From: Ohtaekwangia sp036786105
GTDB lineage: Bacteria; Bacteroidota; Bacteroidia; Cytophagales; Cyclobacteriaceae
NCBI RefSeq assembly: GCF_036786105.1
Contig: NZ_DAIQRQ010000024.1
Span: 4,312-68,311, forward strand
Length of the DNA stretch: 64,000 nucleotides
Direction of reading: 5' to 3'
A program made the position numbers and the translations under genes. The stretch's first letter is position 1. Each line of letters opens with the position of its first letter. Below, one piece after another: positions 1-9,088 of this stretch. The notes beneath the pieces are model-generated. The model was not told the origin of the DNA, ran no database searches, and saw nothing but the letters and a program-made list of their open reading frames with translations.

Positions 1-2
1 TG

Positions 3-689
3 AGCCAAGTGATCCGCCAACTGATTCTGAAAAATCATGATGCATATCTGAGTCAGAAGGAATTTACCGAGAATGCCTCGCATGAGCTTCAGACACCGTT
101 GGCGATTTGCCGAAGTAAAATAGAGCTGCTGGCACAAACCCGTGAACTCACGCACGAGCAAGCAGAGCTGATCGGAAATTTACTGGATGCCACAGACCGG
201 ATATCGCGATTGAACAAGAATCTGCTGTTACTTTCAAAAATCGAAAACCGTCAATTTTTCGAAACGGAGCCTATTGATGTTAAAAACGCGACATGGAAAT
301 CGATGGCTTTATTCATGAGTCAGGCACACGAAAAAAAGCTTGTTATCGAAACGTCTTTTCAACCGATCAGCACCATTACCGGAAATACATCGTTATTTGA
401 TATACTGATCACCAACCTGGTGTCTAATGCGATCCGGTATACGCCGGAATGTGGAAAAATATATATCTACACCGGCACAAATTACATCAGCATTCAAAAT
501 GAAGGTGCTCCGCTGGAGCATCCGGAAAAAGTTTTCAATCGTTTCCATCGCGAGTCTAGAAATTCACACGGAAGTGGATTGGGTCTGTCTATCGTGAAGA
601 AGATTGCAGACGTTTCCGGATATAAAATTACATACACCTACCAATCAGGCTTGCATCAATTCACGATGGAATTCAGGAATCAGCTATAA
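3..689 (+). CDS. Sensor histidine kinase, C-terminal part (5' end outside window)
   Basis: The reading frame is open to the window edge (codons for Ser-Gln precede the GTG at 9), so this is the 3' part of a longer kinase gene. The visible part holds the dimerisation/phosphoacceptor helix with H-box SHELQTPL, then the ATPase domain with N-box NLVSNAIRYTP and G2 box GSGLGLSIVKK near the end. This is the HisKA-HATPase_c order of membrane OmpR-type sensor kinases. The sensory and membrane segments would lie upstream. The next gene on the same strand starts 172 nt later, so the kinase may or may not regulate the envelope operon that follows; that link is inference. Confidence 0.93.
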   Translation, partial: SQVIRQLILKNHDAYLSQKEFTENASHELQTPLAICRSKIELLAQTRELTHEQAELIGNLLDATDRISRLNKNLLLLSKIENRQFFETEPIDVKNATWKSMALFMSQAHEKKLVIETSFQPISTITGNTSLFDILITNLVSNAIRYTPECGKIYIYTGTNYISIQNEGAPLEHPEKVFNRFHRESRNSHGSGLGLSIVKKIADVSGYKITYTYQSGLHQFTMEFRNQL

Positions 690-861
690 TCCAGATTCTC
701 TCCAGATTTATTTTGCTTTTTGCTGCGGTATACTTCAGCTATATATACCCGGCAGGCTTATTGCCGGCCCAACAACGAAAGGATTTATATACATCGTATA
801 ATATTGTGTTGGGCGCCAAGTATATTTTCTGACAGACCACAGATAATCTTATACCAGCTAT

Positions 862-1236
862 ATGAAAAAACATTCGGTTCGTATTACAATCGCAGTAGCC
901 GTAGCCTGTTTGTTTGGTAACGCATGCCGGCACGATCCGCTCACGCCCCTGGAAGATGCACCCACCATTAGTTTTAAAGATGACGTGCAGCCTATCATCA
1001 TTTCAAACTGCACGCAAGCAGGATGTCACGGCAAAGATGGGCGGGAGTTTACGTTGATCTCTTATAACGATATAGCCGGTCATGTTCATGCCGGCAGCCC
1101 GCACGGCAGCAGCTTGTATAAAGCCATTACCGCCAATGCTATTGGCACCATGCCGCCCTCGCCTAACCCCAGGCTTACAGACGTGGACATTAAAACTATT
1201 TATCTGTGGATTGCACAAGGGGCTAACGACAATTGA
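862..1236 (+). CDS. Cytochrome-c-like lipoprotein with CX4CH motif
   Basis: A 124-residue protein with a hydrophobic signal peptide and lipobox FGNAC (Cys22), so a lipoprotein. The mature part contains SNCTQAGCHG, a haem-c-like motif with four residues between the cysteines (CX4CH) instead of two, and a late MPPSPNPRLTDVD segment whose Met is the usual distal-ligand region in Planctomycete/Bacteroidota-type c-cytochrome domains. The C-terminal IYLWIAQGANDN matches the family ending (W.. GA..N). It is the first gene of an operon with a second cytochrome-like lipoprotein, a DUF5777 barrel and a YceI protein. Haem attachment itself is inferred. Confidence 0.8.
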   Translation: MKKHSVRITIAVAVACLFGNACRHDPLTPLEDAPTISFKDDVQPIIISNCTQAGCHGKDGREFTLISYNDIAGHVHAGSPHGSSLYKAITANAIGTMPPSPNPRLTDVDIKTIYLWIAQGANDN

Positions 1237-1238
1237 GT

Positions 1239-1634
1239 ATGAAAACGAAAGTAATCTTCTTATCCATCTTCTGGGCCATGTTCGCTTTGCTGATGGCATG
1301 CTATAACGATAATCTGTCAGAAATGACACCTTCATCGGGTGTAACAGAGGCCACTTGCGATACTGCCGGTGTAATCACCTATTCAACGCAAGTATCCGTT
1401 GTGCTGCGAACCAATTGTGGCACATCCAATTCCTGCCACGGGCATAGCAACACGAGTGGCTATGATCTTTCTACATACACAGGTGTGAAGGCTGTTGCAG
1501 CAAATGGGAAACTAATCAGCTCTATAACCTGGACGGGCTCTGCTACACGAATGCCGAACAACGGTCCTAAAATGAATAGCTGCAACATCATCAAGATTCA
1601 GAAATGGGTAGATGATGGGGCTTTAAATAATTGA
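1239..1634 (+). CDS. Second cytochrome-c-like lipoprotein, CX5CH motif
   Basis: The start at ATG 1239 is preferred over the TTG at 1233 that overlaps the preceding stop; it gives MKTKVIFLS with a signal sequence and lipobox LLMAC. The motif NCGTSNSCHG has five residues between the two cysteines (CX5CH), followed by a MPNNGPKMNSC segment and the family ending IQKWVDDGALNN. It resembles the preceding gene in length and layout, so the two are probably diverged tandem paralogues. Binding of haem is less certain than for a CX2CH protein; it could also be a cytochrome-fold protein that has lost haem. Confidence 0.75.
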   Translation: MKTKVIFLSIFWAMFALLMACYNDNLSEMTPSSGVTEATCDTAGVITYSTQVSVVLRTNCGTSNSCHGHSNTSGYDLSTYTGVKAVAANGKLISSITWTGSATRMPNNGPKMNSCNIIKIQKWVDDGALNN

Positions 1635-1663
1635 CAGCACGCAAGTAACTATATATACGCAAG

Positions 1664-2539
1664 ATGAAAATACGGATCTGGATGGTTGTGCAGTTGTTTC
1701 CGCTGCTCGCCTGGGCACAAGACGACATGGCTTTGCTTGAAAATGCCGACAGCACACAAGAATATGTAAGCGCTACATTCAAGGGAACACGCATTATCAA
1801 CTTTCAAAGTGTTGAGATACCTGGCAAACATGTGCTGGAGTTTATGATACAACATCGCTTTGGCGATATCAATGGCGGAGCCAATTCTTTCTTTGGCCTG
1901 GATAATGGTGCTACTATCCGCTTCGGGCTGGGATATAGCTTAACCGACCGGCTTGAGGTGGGTATAGGTCGCACCAGCTATGAAAAACTGGTTGACGGCT
2001 ACCTCAAGTATAAATTGCTACGACAAACGGTTGGGGCAGGCATGCCAGTAAGTGTAACGATAATGGGCGCAGGCTACTGCACGGCTATGCAAGATCCCGA
2101 TGCTGCCATCAACGGCTATAATAAATATCATTACTTCAGCGACCGCCTCACGTATTCCTTTCAAGCTATTGTAGCGCGTAAGTTTACCGAGAAACTATCG
2201 CTGCAGATAACACCCGTATATATACACTATAACCTGGTGGAAAACATAACGGATAAGAATAATGCTCTTGCCGTGGGATTCTCCGGAAGATATAAAATTA
2301 CCAGACGCATGGCGGTTACAATGGAATATGGATTGAAGTATAATTCATATACAGCACAAACCTATTATAATTCTATGGGTGTCGGGCTTGATATTGAAAC
2401 GGGTGGCCATGTGTTTCAGATGTTTCTTACCAACTCAACCGGCATTGTTGAGCCTCAATATATGATGCATACAGCCACGTCGTGGAAAGATGGCGGCATT
2501 CGCCTTGGCTTCAACATTTCAAGAGCTTTTAACTTCTGA
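1664..2539 (+). CDS. DUF5777 family outer-membrane beta-barrel protein
   Basis: A 291-residue protein with a cleavable signal peptide ending in AWAQ. The segment GTRIINFQSVEIPGKHVLEF followed by HRFGDINGGANSFFGLD, and then a SLTDRLEVGIGRTSYEKLVDG stretch, are the signature of the DUF5777 beta-barrel family of Bacteroidota. The rest alternates aromatic and polar residues, as in outer-membrane strands, and ends in Phe. It sits between cytochrome-like lipoproteins and a YceI protein, an arrangement I recognise as recurrent in this phylum. Function unknown; an envelope redox or lipid-related channel is speculation. Confidence 0.85.
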   Translation: MKIRIWMVVQLFPLLAWAQDDMALLENADSTQEYVSATFKGTRIINFQSVEIPGKHVLEFMIQHRFGDINGGANSFFGLDNGATIRFGLGYSLTDRLEVGIGRTSYEKLVDGYLKYKLLRQTVGAGMPVSVTIMGAGYCTAMQDPDAAINGYNKYHYFSDRLTYSFQAIVARKFTEKLSLQITPVYIHYNLVENITDKNNALAVGFSGRYKITRRMAVTMEYGLKYNSYTAQTYYNSMGVGLDIETGGHVFQMFLTNSTGIVEPQYMMHTATSWKDGGIRLGFNISRAFNF

Positions 2540-2545
2540 TTTCCT

Positions 2546-3085
2546 ATGCGATACATTATTCTTCTCGTAATACTGGCAACTGCTTCCATCAGCGAGGCCC
2601 AGGTATATATGACCACTACCGGTAAGGTTCAATTCTTTTCTGAAACACCACTGGAAAATATTTCGGCTGTAAATTCAACAGTAGCCTCTGTGATTAACAC
2701 ATCCACAGATTCTATTATGGTTCGAATGAAAAACACAGGCTTTGTTTTCAAGAACTCTTTGATGCAAGAGCACTTCAACGAAAACTATATGGAGAGCAGT
2801 AAATATCCGATCGACAGTTTTCGCGGGAAGATCGATCCGAAGATAGACTACAGCAAAGACGGTACGTATACCGTGGCAGCTACCGGCAGGCTTTCCATAC
2901 ACGGTGTTGAGAAAGTTGAAACGATTAAAGGTACACTCACCATTAAAAAAGGTGTTATTCATCTCGATGCTGAAACGATGGTACATACAGCCGACTTCAA
3001 AATTGAGATACCGAAACTTGTATTTCAAAAGATCGCAGAAGATATAAAAGTTACCATGACGGCCGACTACCAACTGAAGAAGTAA
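2546..3085 (+). CDS. YceI family periplasmic lipocalin-like protein
   Basis: A 179-residue protein with signal peptide ending SISEAQ. It has the YceI beta-barrel pattern: an early GKVQFFSETPLENISAVNS segment, a central MQEHFNENYMESSKYP block (YceI proteins typically carry a ..M..HL.s..ff....yP block here), and a closing LTIKKGV segment. YceI proteins are extended lipocalins that bind isoprenoid-like lipids in the periplasm. It starts 7 nt after the DUF5777 stop, so the two are surely co-transcribed. It is the last gene of the operon; the next gene is convergent. Confidence 0.85.
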   Translation: MRYIILLVILATASISEAQVYMTTTGKVQFFSETPLENISAVNSTVASVINTSTDSIMVRMKNTGFVFKNSLMQEHFNENYMESSKYPIDSFRGKIDPKIDYSKDGTYTVAATGRLSIHGVEKVETIKGTLTIKKGVIHLDAETMVHTADFKIEIPKLVFQKIAEDIKVTMTADYQLKK

Positions 3086-3103
3086 ACCGTTGCTTTATAC
3101 CCC

Positions 3104-4171
3104 TCACTCAAGCGGCAACTCTACATAAAACGTAGAGCCGTTGTTCTCTGATGTATAGTACCATATTTTGCCTTTCATGCGCTCTACCAGTCGTTTGCTG
3201 ATATACAGACCTATACCATTGGATACTTCCCCGCGCAATCCCGGACGCGAAGCCATAGAATGACGTTTGAATAAATGTTCCTGCAAATGCGCGGGAATAC
3301 CAATACCATTATCGGCCACGGAAACTATAAATGTACTTTCTGTCTTTTGAATATCCACAACAATGCTGCCGGTGCTGTGTGTAAATTTTATAGCATTTGA
3401 TATCAGGTTGTTCAATACCTGTAAAAATTTTACATCGTCACCGTGTACATAGAGGTGTTCATGTATAGTTGTTACACCGAAGTTTTTAAATTCATACAAT
3501 CTTCGGGAGTTCTCTACGATCATCCGTACCTTATCCACTGCATCAAAGAGATTTTTGCGGGCAATAATCTTCTCCGACTCCATATGTTCTCTTTCCAGGA
3601 AGTCGTTGATAATATCTATACATTGCTGCGTTACGCCGTTAATCAGCGGGTACACTTCTGCTGAGCCAACTCCGTTTCCTTCTGCCTGTTGCTCGGCCTT
3701 GCGTATTACATTTTGCATCAGCATAAGCGGACCACTCAGGTTATGACAAATGATCTCTAGTAATGTGTCTTTCTGACCTCCGAAGTTTACTACATAATCT
3801 TCATGCTCTTTGGCACGGGTTATATCTTTCACAGTACCAATCACAGTTTTACTTTGGTCAAGGTAATAGGCATCGCATGAAATATAGGTTTGCTTGGGAT
3901 GACACTTGAACTCTACCTGCAATACCCAACCCTGTCGTAAAAGTTTTTTAAACTGATGACTGAGAAACGCATGGTCGTGCGGGTTAATACGATTTAAAAA
4001 AACAGACAGATCACTGGCGGGAAGTGAAAGGTCTTCCAGTCCGAATATCTTTCGTATAACTGCATTGAGAAAACGGAATTCTCCGGCTTCCACGTCATAA
4101 ATGAAAAAGCCATCTTTAAAAGCATTTGCAAATTCATTTATAGTCTGTAAAGAAAGTTCGTTACCAGGCAT
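3104..4171 (-). CDS. PAS-domain sensor histidine kinase (soluble)
   Basis: 355 residues without membrane segments. Residues about 10-120 form a PAS domain (FFIYDVEAGEFRFLN... VIGTVKDITRAKE), followed by an H-box ICHNLSGPL and an ATPase domain with N-box NNLISNAIKFTHS, G1 VADNGIGIP and G2 SNGIGLYISKRLVE. It lies 22 nt downstream of a NarL-type response regulator on the same strand, so the two form a cognate pair in which the regulator gene is first. The signal is cytoplasmic and unknown. Confidence 0.92.
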   Translation of the reverse strand: MPGNELSLQTINEFANAFKDGFFIYDVEAGEFRFLNAVIRKIFGLEDLSLPASDLSVFLNRINPHDHAFLSHQFKKLLRQGWVLQVEFKCHPKQTYISCDAYYLDQSKTVIGTVKDITRAKEHEDYVVNFGGQKDTLLEIICHNLSGPLMLMQNVIRKAEQQAEGNGVGSAEVYPLINGVTQQCIDIINDFLEREHMESEKIIARKNLFDAVDKVRMIVENSRRLYEFKNFGVTTIHEHLYVHGDDVKFLQVLNNLISNAIKFTHSTGSIVVDIQKTESTFIVSVADNGIGIPAHLQEHLFKRHSMASRPGLRGEVSNGIGLYISKRLVERMKGKIWYYTSENNGSTFYVELPLE

Positions 4172-4193
4172 TGTAGAACTATTGCCTCATCAT

Positions 4194-4868
4194 TTATTTT
4201 TTAATTATACCACGTGCTGTAGCAAATGCTATCAGCTCTACCGAATTTTTCATCTTTGCTTTATCCACCATATTCTTGCGATGGCTCTCTACTGTTTTTT
4301 CGGTAATAAACAGCGTTTCAGCAATGTCGCGGTTCGAATAACCTTTGGCCATCAACTCCAATATTTCGCGCTCGCGTTTTGAAAAGAACTCCTTCTTGCT
4401 TTTGAGCGTGTCTTCAATACCGGCCAGAAACTTGTTCAGATTTGTAAGGCTCTTGGCAGTTTCTTCACATATATACTTTTCACCGGCATATACAGTTTTG
4501 ATGGCTTTAACAAGTTCTTCATAACCTGTTTTCTTGGATACAAAACCCAACGCTCCCTCCTTCATAATGCGGGCAACTTTATCTGCATCATCGTATACCG
4601 AATGCGCTACCACTTTAACATCGGGATATTTCTCTTTCAGTATATGACAGATTTCAAAGCCATTCATAGTTTTCAAATCTCCCATGCGATCGAGATAAAT
4701 GTCGAGGAGCACCACATCGATCTTGCTTTTCTCCAACACCTCAAACAACTCTTCGGCTTGTTTGCCTCCACCCACCATCTCGATCTGCTCATCATGTGCC
4801 AGTAAAAATTTTATACCATCGCGCATGATCTTATAATCTTCCAGGTGATACAATCTGATTTTGGACAT
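4194..4868 (-). CDS. NarL/LuxR family response regulator
   Basis: 224 residues. The receiver domain occupies about 1-130, with acidic pair E10/D11 (LEDYKIMRDG), phosphoacceptor D56 in VVLLDIYL, switch Ser in VVAHSVYDD and the conserved Lys in GFVSKKTG. A LuxR-type helix-turn-helix follows (about 160-224: FSKREREILELMAKGYSNRD then ITEKTVESHRKN). It is the first gene of a two-gene operon with the PAS kinase. The promoter should lie in the 162 bp shared with the divergent gene at 5031. Confidence 0.94.
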   Translation of the reverse strand: MSKIRLYHLEDYKIMRDGIKFLLAHDEQIEMVGGGKQAEELFEVLEKSKIDVVLLDIYLDRMGDLKTMNGFEICHILKEKYPDVKVVAHSVYDDADKVARIMKEGALGFVSKKTGYEELVKAIKTVYAGEKYICEETAKSLTNLNKFLAGIEDTLKSKKEFFSKREREILELMAKGYSNRDIAETLFITEKTVESHRKNMVDKAKMKNSVELIAFATARGIIKK

Positions 4869-5030
4869 ATATTTTTTTACAAAGGGGGCGTAAATAAAAT
4901 GTAAAGGCGAAAAAAAATGGAATTAAAGCCCCAAAAAGGCCAAAAATTCAGGGATTTCCCGGATATTTTTAATTCTTCCTGTAAGCGAGTTTTGTCAGGA
5001 GAGATTGAATTACAGAAGAGACAAAAAACA

Positions 5031-5342
5031 ATGCCCAGTATAGATGTGCACCCCAATGATCTTAAATCCCTGTTGAAAGAGATTGCGCGCAGAGAGATCA
5101 AAATACGGATTAAAGATCAGGCCGGAGAGTGGTCTTCTCTTTATTATTCCATCAACGATGTAAAGGATCTGAACAACCGGAATTTCAGTAATTTTTTCCT
5201 TATACTCAAAGCAGCACAGAACGAGAGCGCCATTATAGACATCCGTTCGCTAAAAGGATTTCAAGTGGAAGAACCCATTCCATACCTTGAAAATACAGGC
5301 AACGAGTTTAGCATCACTCCCGAGTGGCCTACGATTTTGTAA
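5031..5342 (+). CDS. Hypothetical protein (103 aa)
   Basis: A small soluble protein I do not recognise. The frame also allows an ATG at 4917, but the extra 38 residues would be encoded by a low-complexity stretch next to the divergent regulator promoter; ATG 5031, preceded by a purine-rich segment, gives a well-composed protein beginning MPSIDVHPNDLKSLLKEIAR. It mixes charged helix (KSLLKEIARREIKIRIKD) with short strand segments and ends in PEWPTIL. No signal peptide or membrane segment. It stands alone, divergent from the NarL regulator, which could control it. Confidence 0.6.
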   Translation: MPSIDVHPNDLKSLLKEIARREIKIRIKDQAGEWSSLYYSINDVKDLNNRNFSNFFLILKAAQNESAIIDIRSLKGFQVEEPIPYLENTGNEFSITPEWPTIL

Positions 5343-5560
5343 AATGAGAGCGGTTATAAGCCGTACATTTATATTAAGACCAACCCTATTTTCGGGATAT
5401 TTTAAAGAAATCGGTACAAGCAGGCCTTGCAGGGTTTAAGAGCCTGCCGTAACAAACCAGTAAATTTTTTCATTTTTTTTTCCGGCACCTGTCCAATTTC
5501 CCGGGTGTCGTTCCTTATAGGGGTGTAAAACAAATATTCATTATTTAAACACTCACTATT

Positions 5561-6028
5561 ATGGAAACAAGATTGAATCCACTCGAACATGGCGCAGGCG
5601 CATTTAAAGCATTATTTGGTATAGGCGCATATCTGAACAAATCATCTGTAGAGCAACCGTTGCTGAACCTGATCTATTTCAGAGTATCGCAGATCAATGG
5701 CTGTGCGTTCTGTCTGGATATGCACTCAAAAGATCTCCGTGCCGAAGGTGAAACGGAGCAACGTTTATATATGGTAGCCGGCTGGCGCGAGGCCATCGTG
5801 TTTACAGACCGCGAGCGTGCAGCCCTGGCGTGGGCAGAAGCCGTTACCAACGTTACGGAAGGACATGTGCCTACCGATGTATACGAAGAGGCACTTAAAT
5901 ACTTCACCGAAAAAGAACTGGTAGACCTCACACTCGCTACCACGACCATCAATACCTATAACCGTTTTAACGTAGCATTCCGTGTGCCGGGTGGAACGTA
6001 TAAGGTAGGTCAATTTGCCTTACATTAA
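5561..6028 (+). CDS. AhpD-family carboxymuconolactone decarboxylase-like peroxidase
   Basis: 155 residues, typical for small AhpD-like proteins. The redox motif NGCAFCLDMH carries C48, C51 and H55 in the CxxCxxxH pattern used for thiol-dependent peroxide reduction, preceded by LIYFRVSQI and followed by the helical CMD domain (WREAIVFTDRERAALAWAEAVT). The family member usually annotated as alkylhydroperoxidase AhpD-like core domain. It is monocistronic and ends in a stem-loop terminator at 6053. Cytoplasmic, probably part of thiol/peroxide stress defence. Confidence 0.92.
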   Translation: METRLNPLEHGAGAFKALFGIGAYLNKSSVEQPLLNLIYFRVSQINGCAFCLDMHSKDLRAEGETEQRLYMVAGWREAIVFTDRERAALAWAEAVTNVTEGHVPTDVYEEALKYFTEKELVDLTLATTTINTYNRFNVAFRVPGGTYKVGQFALH

Positions 6029-6052
6029 TCGGTTTGATAACAAGTATACAGT

Positions 6053-6086
6053 CCCCTTGCCGGAAGGTGAGGGGCTTTCTGTTTTT
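6053..6086 (+). terminator. Rho-independent terminator of the AhpD-like gene
   Basis: CCCCTTGCC, loop GGAA, GGTGAGGGG (nine pairs including two G-T wobbles), then CTTTCTGTTTTT. It lies 25 nt after the stop codon at 6028. Confidence 0.75.
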
Positions 6087-6187
6087 ACCTGCATCCTTAT
6101 CAATTTAAATTCCGATGATCGTGTAACCTATTGAGTGGTATCAGGTTTTCTCCGGGCAGAAGTATAAATTTATGTAAACCCAAGCCC

Positions 6188-7627
6188 ATGAAAAAAGCCT
6201 TCGCAATCTGCTTCCTGATCTTCCTGTCCGCGATATTATTCGCGCAGCATCGTGCAGCAAAATCTTCGCCTCAGCCTTCACCTGAAAATGCTATTAAAAA
6301 CCTCGAACGCACCATTCCTGACCTGATGCAGAAAGCCGATATACCTGGTATGTCGGTAGCGTTAATTCTCCATGGCAAAATTGTGTGGACCCATGCGTAT
6401 GGCGTAATGAATGCCACTACCCGACAGCCCGTTACCAACACCACTATCTTTGAAGCAGCGTCTTTAACCAAAGTAATTGTTGCGTATAGCGTGCTGAAAC
6501 TTGTAGACGAAGGGAAACTCGATCTCGATGTTCCGCTTAATAAATACTTTGGCAATAACTACGATGTGGTGAATGATAACCGCATCGATCAGATCACCAC
6601 GCGCCGTGTACTTACACATACTTCAGGCTTCCCTAACTGGCGGGCAGAGGGCGCATCTTCATTACCGATCAACTTTACGCCGGGCGAAAAGTTTTCCTAT
6701 TCCGGAGAAGGCTTTGTGTATCTCTCCAAAGTAGTGGAGAAAATTACCGGCGAGGCATTTCCCGATTTTATACAACGCACAGTTCTCGACCCGTTGGCGA
6801 TGACGAATAGTAGCCTTGCCTGGAAAGATGACTATAGCACACGTGCCGCGCATCGTCATGATATGCTCGGCAACGTTTCATTCCGCCAGGAGGGAAAAGA
6901 TTATAATGCAGCAGCCAGTCTTCGCACCACCGCGGAAGATTATGCAAAGTTTATGGTGGCATTATTATCGGGCACGGGACTGAAACCGGCAACGTGGCAG
7001 GAGATGATGAAACCGCAGGTAAATGTAGATGCAGAACATTCGCAGGTATATTGGGGACTTGGTGTAGGGCTGGAAGTAACGGATGACGGAAAAGCGTTCT
7101 GGCATTGGGGCGACCAGGGCGATAGTAAAGCATTTATGAACGCCCGCCTGGACGAAAAAAATGGTATCGTATATTTCACTAATTCTGCCAACGGTTTATC
7201 CATAGCAAAAGAAATACTGGATGATGCCCTGGGCGGCACGCATCCGTCATTATTATGGCTGGACTATGAGCGGTATAACTCTCCTGGTCGCACCTTGTTT
7301 AAAACAATAGTAGCCAAAGGTGCTCCCGAGGCGCTTGCTGCATGGCGCACAGCACGCAAGAATAACCCGCAGCAATCTGTGAATGAGAACCAGATGAACT
7401 CACTCGGCTATGCACTGCTGCGAATGAAGCGGGTTGATGACGCTATTGAAGTTTTCAAACAAAATACAGTTGACTTTCCGCAATCCTCCAATGTATGGGA
7501 TAGTCTTGCAGAAGGCTATATGACAAAAGGCGATAAACCAATGGCGATACAGTATTATGAAAAGTCGTTGCAGCTTGATCCTAATAACAAAAATGGCGAA
7601 GAACAACTAAAAAAACTAAAACAGTAA
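6188..7627 (+). CDS. Serine hydrolase (class C beta-lactamase fold) with C-terminal TPR
   Basis: The start at ATG 6188 gives MKKAFAIC and a signal peptide ending LFAQ; the upstream TTG at 6131 is in untranslated leader. The SxxK motif ASLTK places the nucleophile at S92 and the base at K95. The second motif reads YSGEGF rather than the usual YxN, and HWGDQGDSKA supplies the third. Residues about 400-479 form tetratricopeptide helices ending in the canonical SLQLDPNNKNGEEQL. It belongs to the large PF00144 group (esterases, D-aminopeptidases, penicillin-binding-like proteins); the true substrate cannot be read from sequence. Monocistronic. Confidence 0.9.
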   Translation: MKKAFAICFLIFLSAILFAQHRAAKSSPQPSPENAIKNLERTIPDLMQKADIPGMSVALILHGKIVWTHAYGVMNATTRQPVTNTTIFEAASLTKVIVAYSVLKLVDEGKLDLDVPLNKYFGNNYDVVNDNRIDQITTRRVLTHTSGFPNWRAEGASSLPINFTPGEKFSYSGEGFVYLSKVVEKITGEAFPDFIQRTVLDPLAMTNSSLAWKDDYSTRAAHRHDMLGNVSFRQEGKDYNAAASLRTTAEDYAKFMVALLSGTGLKPATWQEMMKPQVNVDAEHSQVYWGLGVGLEVTDDGKAFWHWGDQGDSKAFMNARLDEKNGIVYFTNSANGLSIAKEILDDALGGTHPSLLWLDYERYNSPGRTLFKTIVAKGAPEALAAWRTARKNNPQQSVNENQMNSLGYALLRMKRVDDAIEVFKQNTVDFPQSSNVWDSLAEGYMTKGDKPMAIQYYEKSLQLDPNNKNGEEQLKKLKQ

Positions 7628-7671
7628 AGATATACTGATTGTATACATCCTTCACTTCATTCAAATATTAT

Positions 7672-7698
7672 AAAGCGCCTTCAGCGGGCGCTTTTTTT
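7672..7698 (+). terminator. Strong Rho-independent terminator after the serine hydrolase
   Basis: AAAGCGCC, 7-nt loop, GGCGCTTT followed by a run of T. Perfect 8-bp stem located 44 nt after the stop. Confidence 0.9.
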
Positions 7699-8077
7699 AT
7701 TTAACTCTACAGCCATGAAGGAAGAGACAACCTTTTTCACAAAGCAATATTTTCCTGCAATCATCTGTCGGGCAGAGACTTCTTGTTGCTGATGCCCCCA
7801 TATAGCGACAGGTATATTCAATGGTATCAGATGAGATATAACCATGTTTGCCATAAATCATTGTATAAACATGCTTATTGGTAGTAATCTTAATAAATCC
7901 TTAAAATATAGGGCAAAATATAGTGCCATCGAAAAAATATACCAGCTAACCGTTTATGTTATCGTTATCGGTAAATTTATTCTGATGTTTGCGAACTTGT
8001 GTTGAAGAGCCTTCGTTTACATCCTGTTTAAGTTGGCATACAGTATATACTAAACATACAAACAACACCGGCGAACT
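7699..8077. other. Intergenic region without recognisable genes
   Basis: About 380 bp of AT-rich DNA between the terminator and the LpxO-like gene. I see no ORF with coding character, no hairpin of note and no repeat; it should hold the promoter of the downstream gene. Confidence 0.5.
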
Positions 8078-9001
8078 ATGGTATTAACACTTCCACTCAT
8101 TCTCAAAATCCTAGCGGTTTTAATTCTGATCGGCGCTACCCTCTACATTCACTACCGTGGCAAAGCACGGTATCCATTCCTTAGACAGATGTTTGACCAT
8201 TCAACTTTCATGGCGCCTATCAACACCATGATGTATGCATTTTCATCTGTACCCAAAACTCCATATCTCCCCGTAAAAACAATCCCGGCTCTGCAACAGA
8301 TTAAAGACAATTGGGAGACGATCAAGCAAGAGGCACTAACGTTGGAGAGCAGCAAGCTCATTAAAGGTTCTGATAAGTATAATGATATAGGCTTCAACTC
8401 CTTCTTCAGACGTGGCTGGAAGCGCTTCTATCTCAAATGGTATAATAACTTCCATCCTTCTGCATTGGAGCATTGCCCCGAAACAATCAAATTACTACAG
8501 TCAATGCCCGACATTAAAGCAGCGATGTTTGTAGTGCTGCCGGCCGGCAGTTATTTGCCTGTGCACCGTGATCCGTATGCCGGATCGCTCCGGTATCATT
8601 TAGGATTGATTACTCCCAACTCAGACGACTGCAAGATTGTGGTGGACGGTGAGGCTTATTCGTGGCGCGATGGTGAAGATGTGCTGTTTGATGAAACCTA
8701 TATTCACTATGCTGAAAACAAAACAGACAAAGATCGCCTTATATTCTTCTGCGATGTGGCACGCCCCATGCGCTCCCGTATAGGTGTATACCTGAATAAT
8801 TTTTTCAGCTGGCTGATCCTCGCTTCAGCAGAATCGCCCAACCTGCCTACCGATCGCACCGGCGGACTAAACAAAATCTTCGGTTATGTATACCACGTAC
8901 GCATTGTAGGCAAGAAATTAAAAGAGCGCAACAAAACGCTGTACTATATATCCAAATACGCCATCTTTATTGCTGTTGCGTATTTGATATTCTTTCTATA
9001 G
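8078..9001 (+). CDS. LpxO-like aspartyl/asparaginyl beta-hydroxylase
   Basis: 307 residues with an N-terminal membrane anchor (about 5-25) and a C-terminal one (about 287-307), the topology of lipid A hydroxylase LpxO. The 2-oxoglutarate/Fe(II) site is visible: H163-x-D165 in PVHRDPYAGSLRYHLGL, distal H210 in DETYIHYAENKT, and R220 in DKDRLIFFCDV for 2-oxoglutarate. The reaction expected is hydroxylation of an acyl chain on lipid A or another membrane lipid at the inner-membrane cytoplasmic face. Peptide hydroxylation is the alternative for this superfamily. Monocistronic, ending directly at a repeat hairpin. Confidence 0.85.
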   Translation: MVLTLPLILKILAVLILIGATLYIHYRGKARYPFLRQMFDHSTFMAPINTMMYAFSSVPKTPYLPVKTIPALQQIKDNWETIKQEALTLESSKLIKGSDKYNDIGFNSFFRRGWKRFYLKWYNNFHPSALEHCPETIKLLQSMPDIKAAMFVVLPAGSYLPVHRDPYAGSLRYHLGLITPNSDDCKIVVDGEAYSWRDGEDVLFDETYIHYAENKTDKDRLIFFCDVARPMRSRIGVYLNNFFSWLILASAESPNLPTDRTGGLNKIFGYVYHVRIVGKKLKERNKTLYYISKYAIFIAVAYLIFFL

Positions 9002-9088
9002 GTTAATTGTTAGCCGTTACAGGTTAGTCGTTAATGAAGAACTGATAACGTGTAACGATTAACCTGTAACGGCTAACGACAATTCAGT
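9002..9088. repeat. Intergenic CGTTA-word hairpin, copy 1
   Basis: The interval between convergent genes is filled by an imperfect inverted repeat made of GTTAGCCGTTACAGGTTA on one side and its complement TAACCTGTAACGGCTAAC on the other. The same words recur at 41431-41509, 53737-53812 and, truncated by a gap, at 28616-28656. It probably serves as a bidirectional terminator or is a miniature repeat element. Confidence 0.8.

Noticed and set aside
4917..5030. Upstream start for the 5031 gene
   Set aside because: The extra 38 codons lie in AT-rich low-complexity leader next to the divergent promoter; ATG 5031 is better placed.
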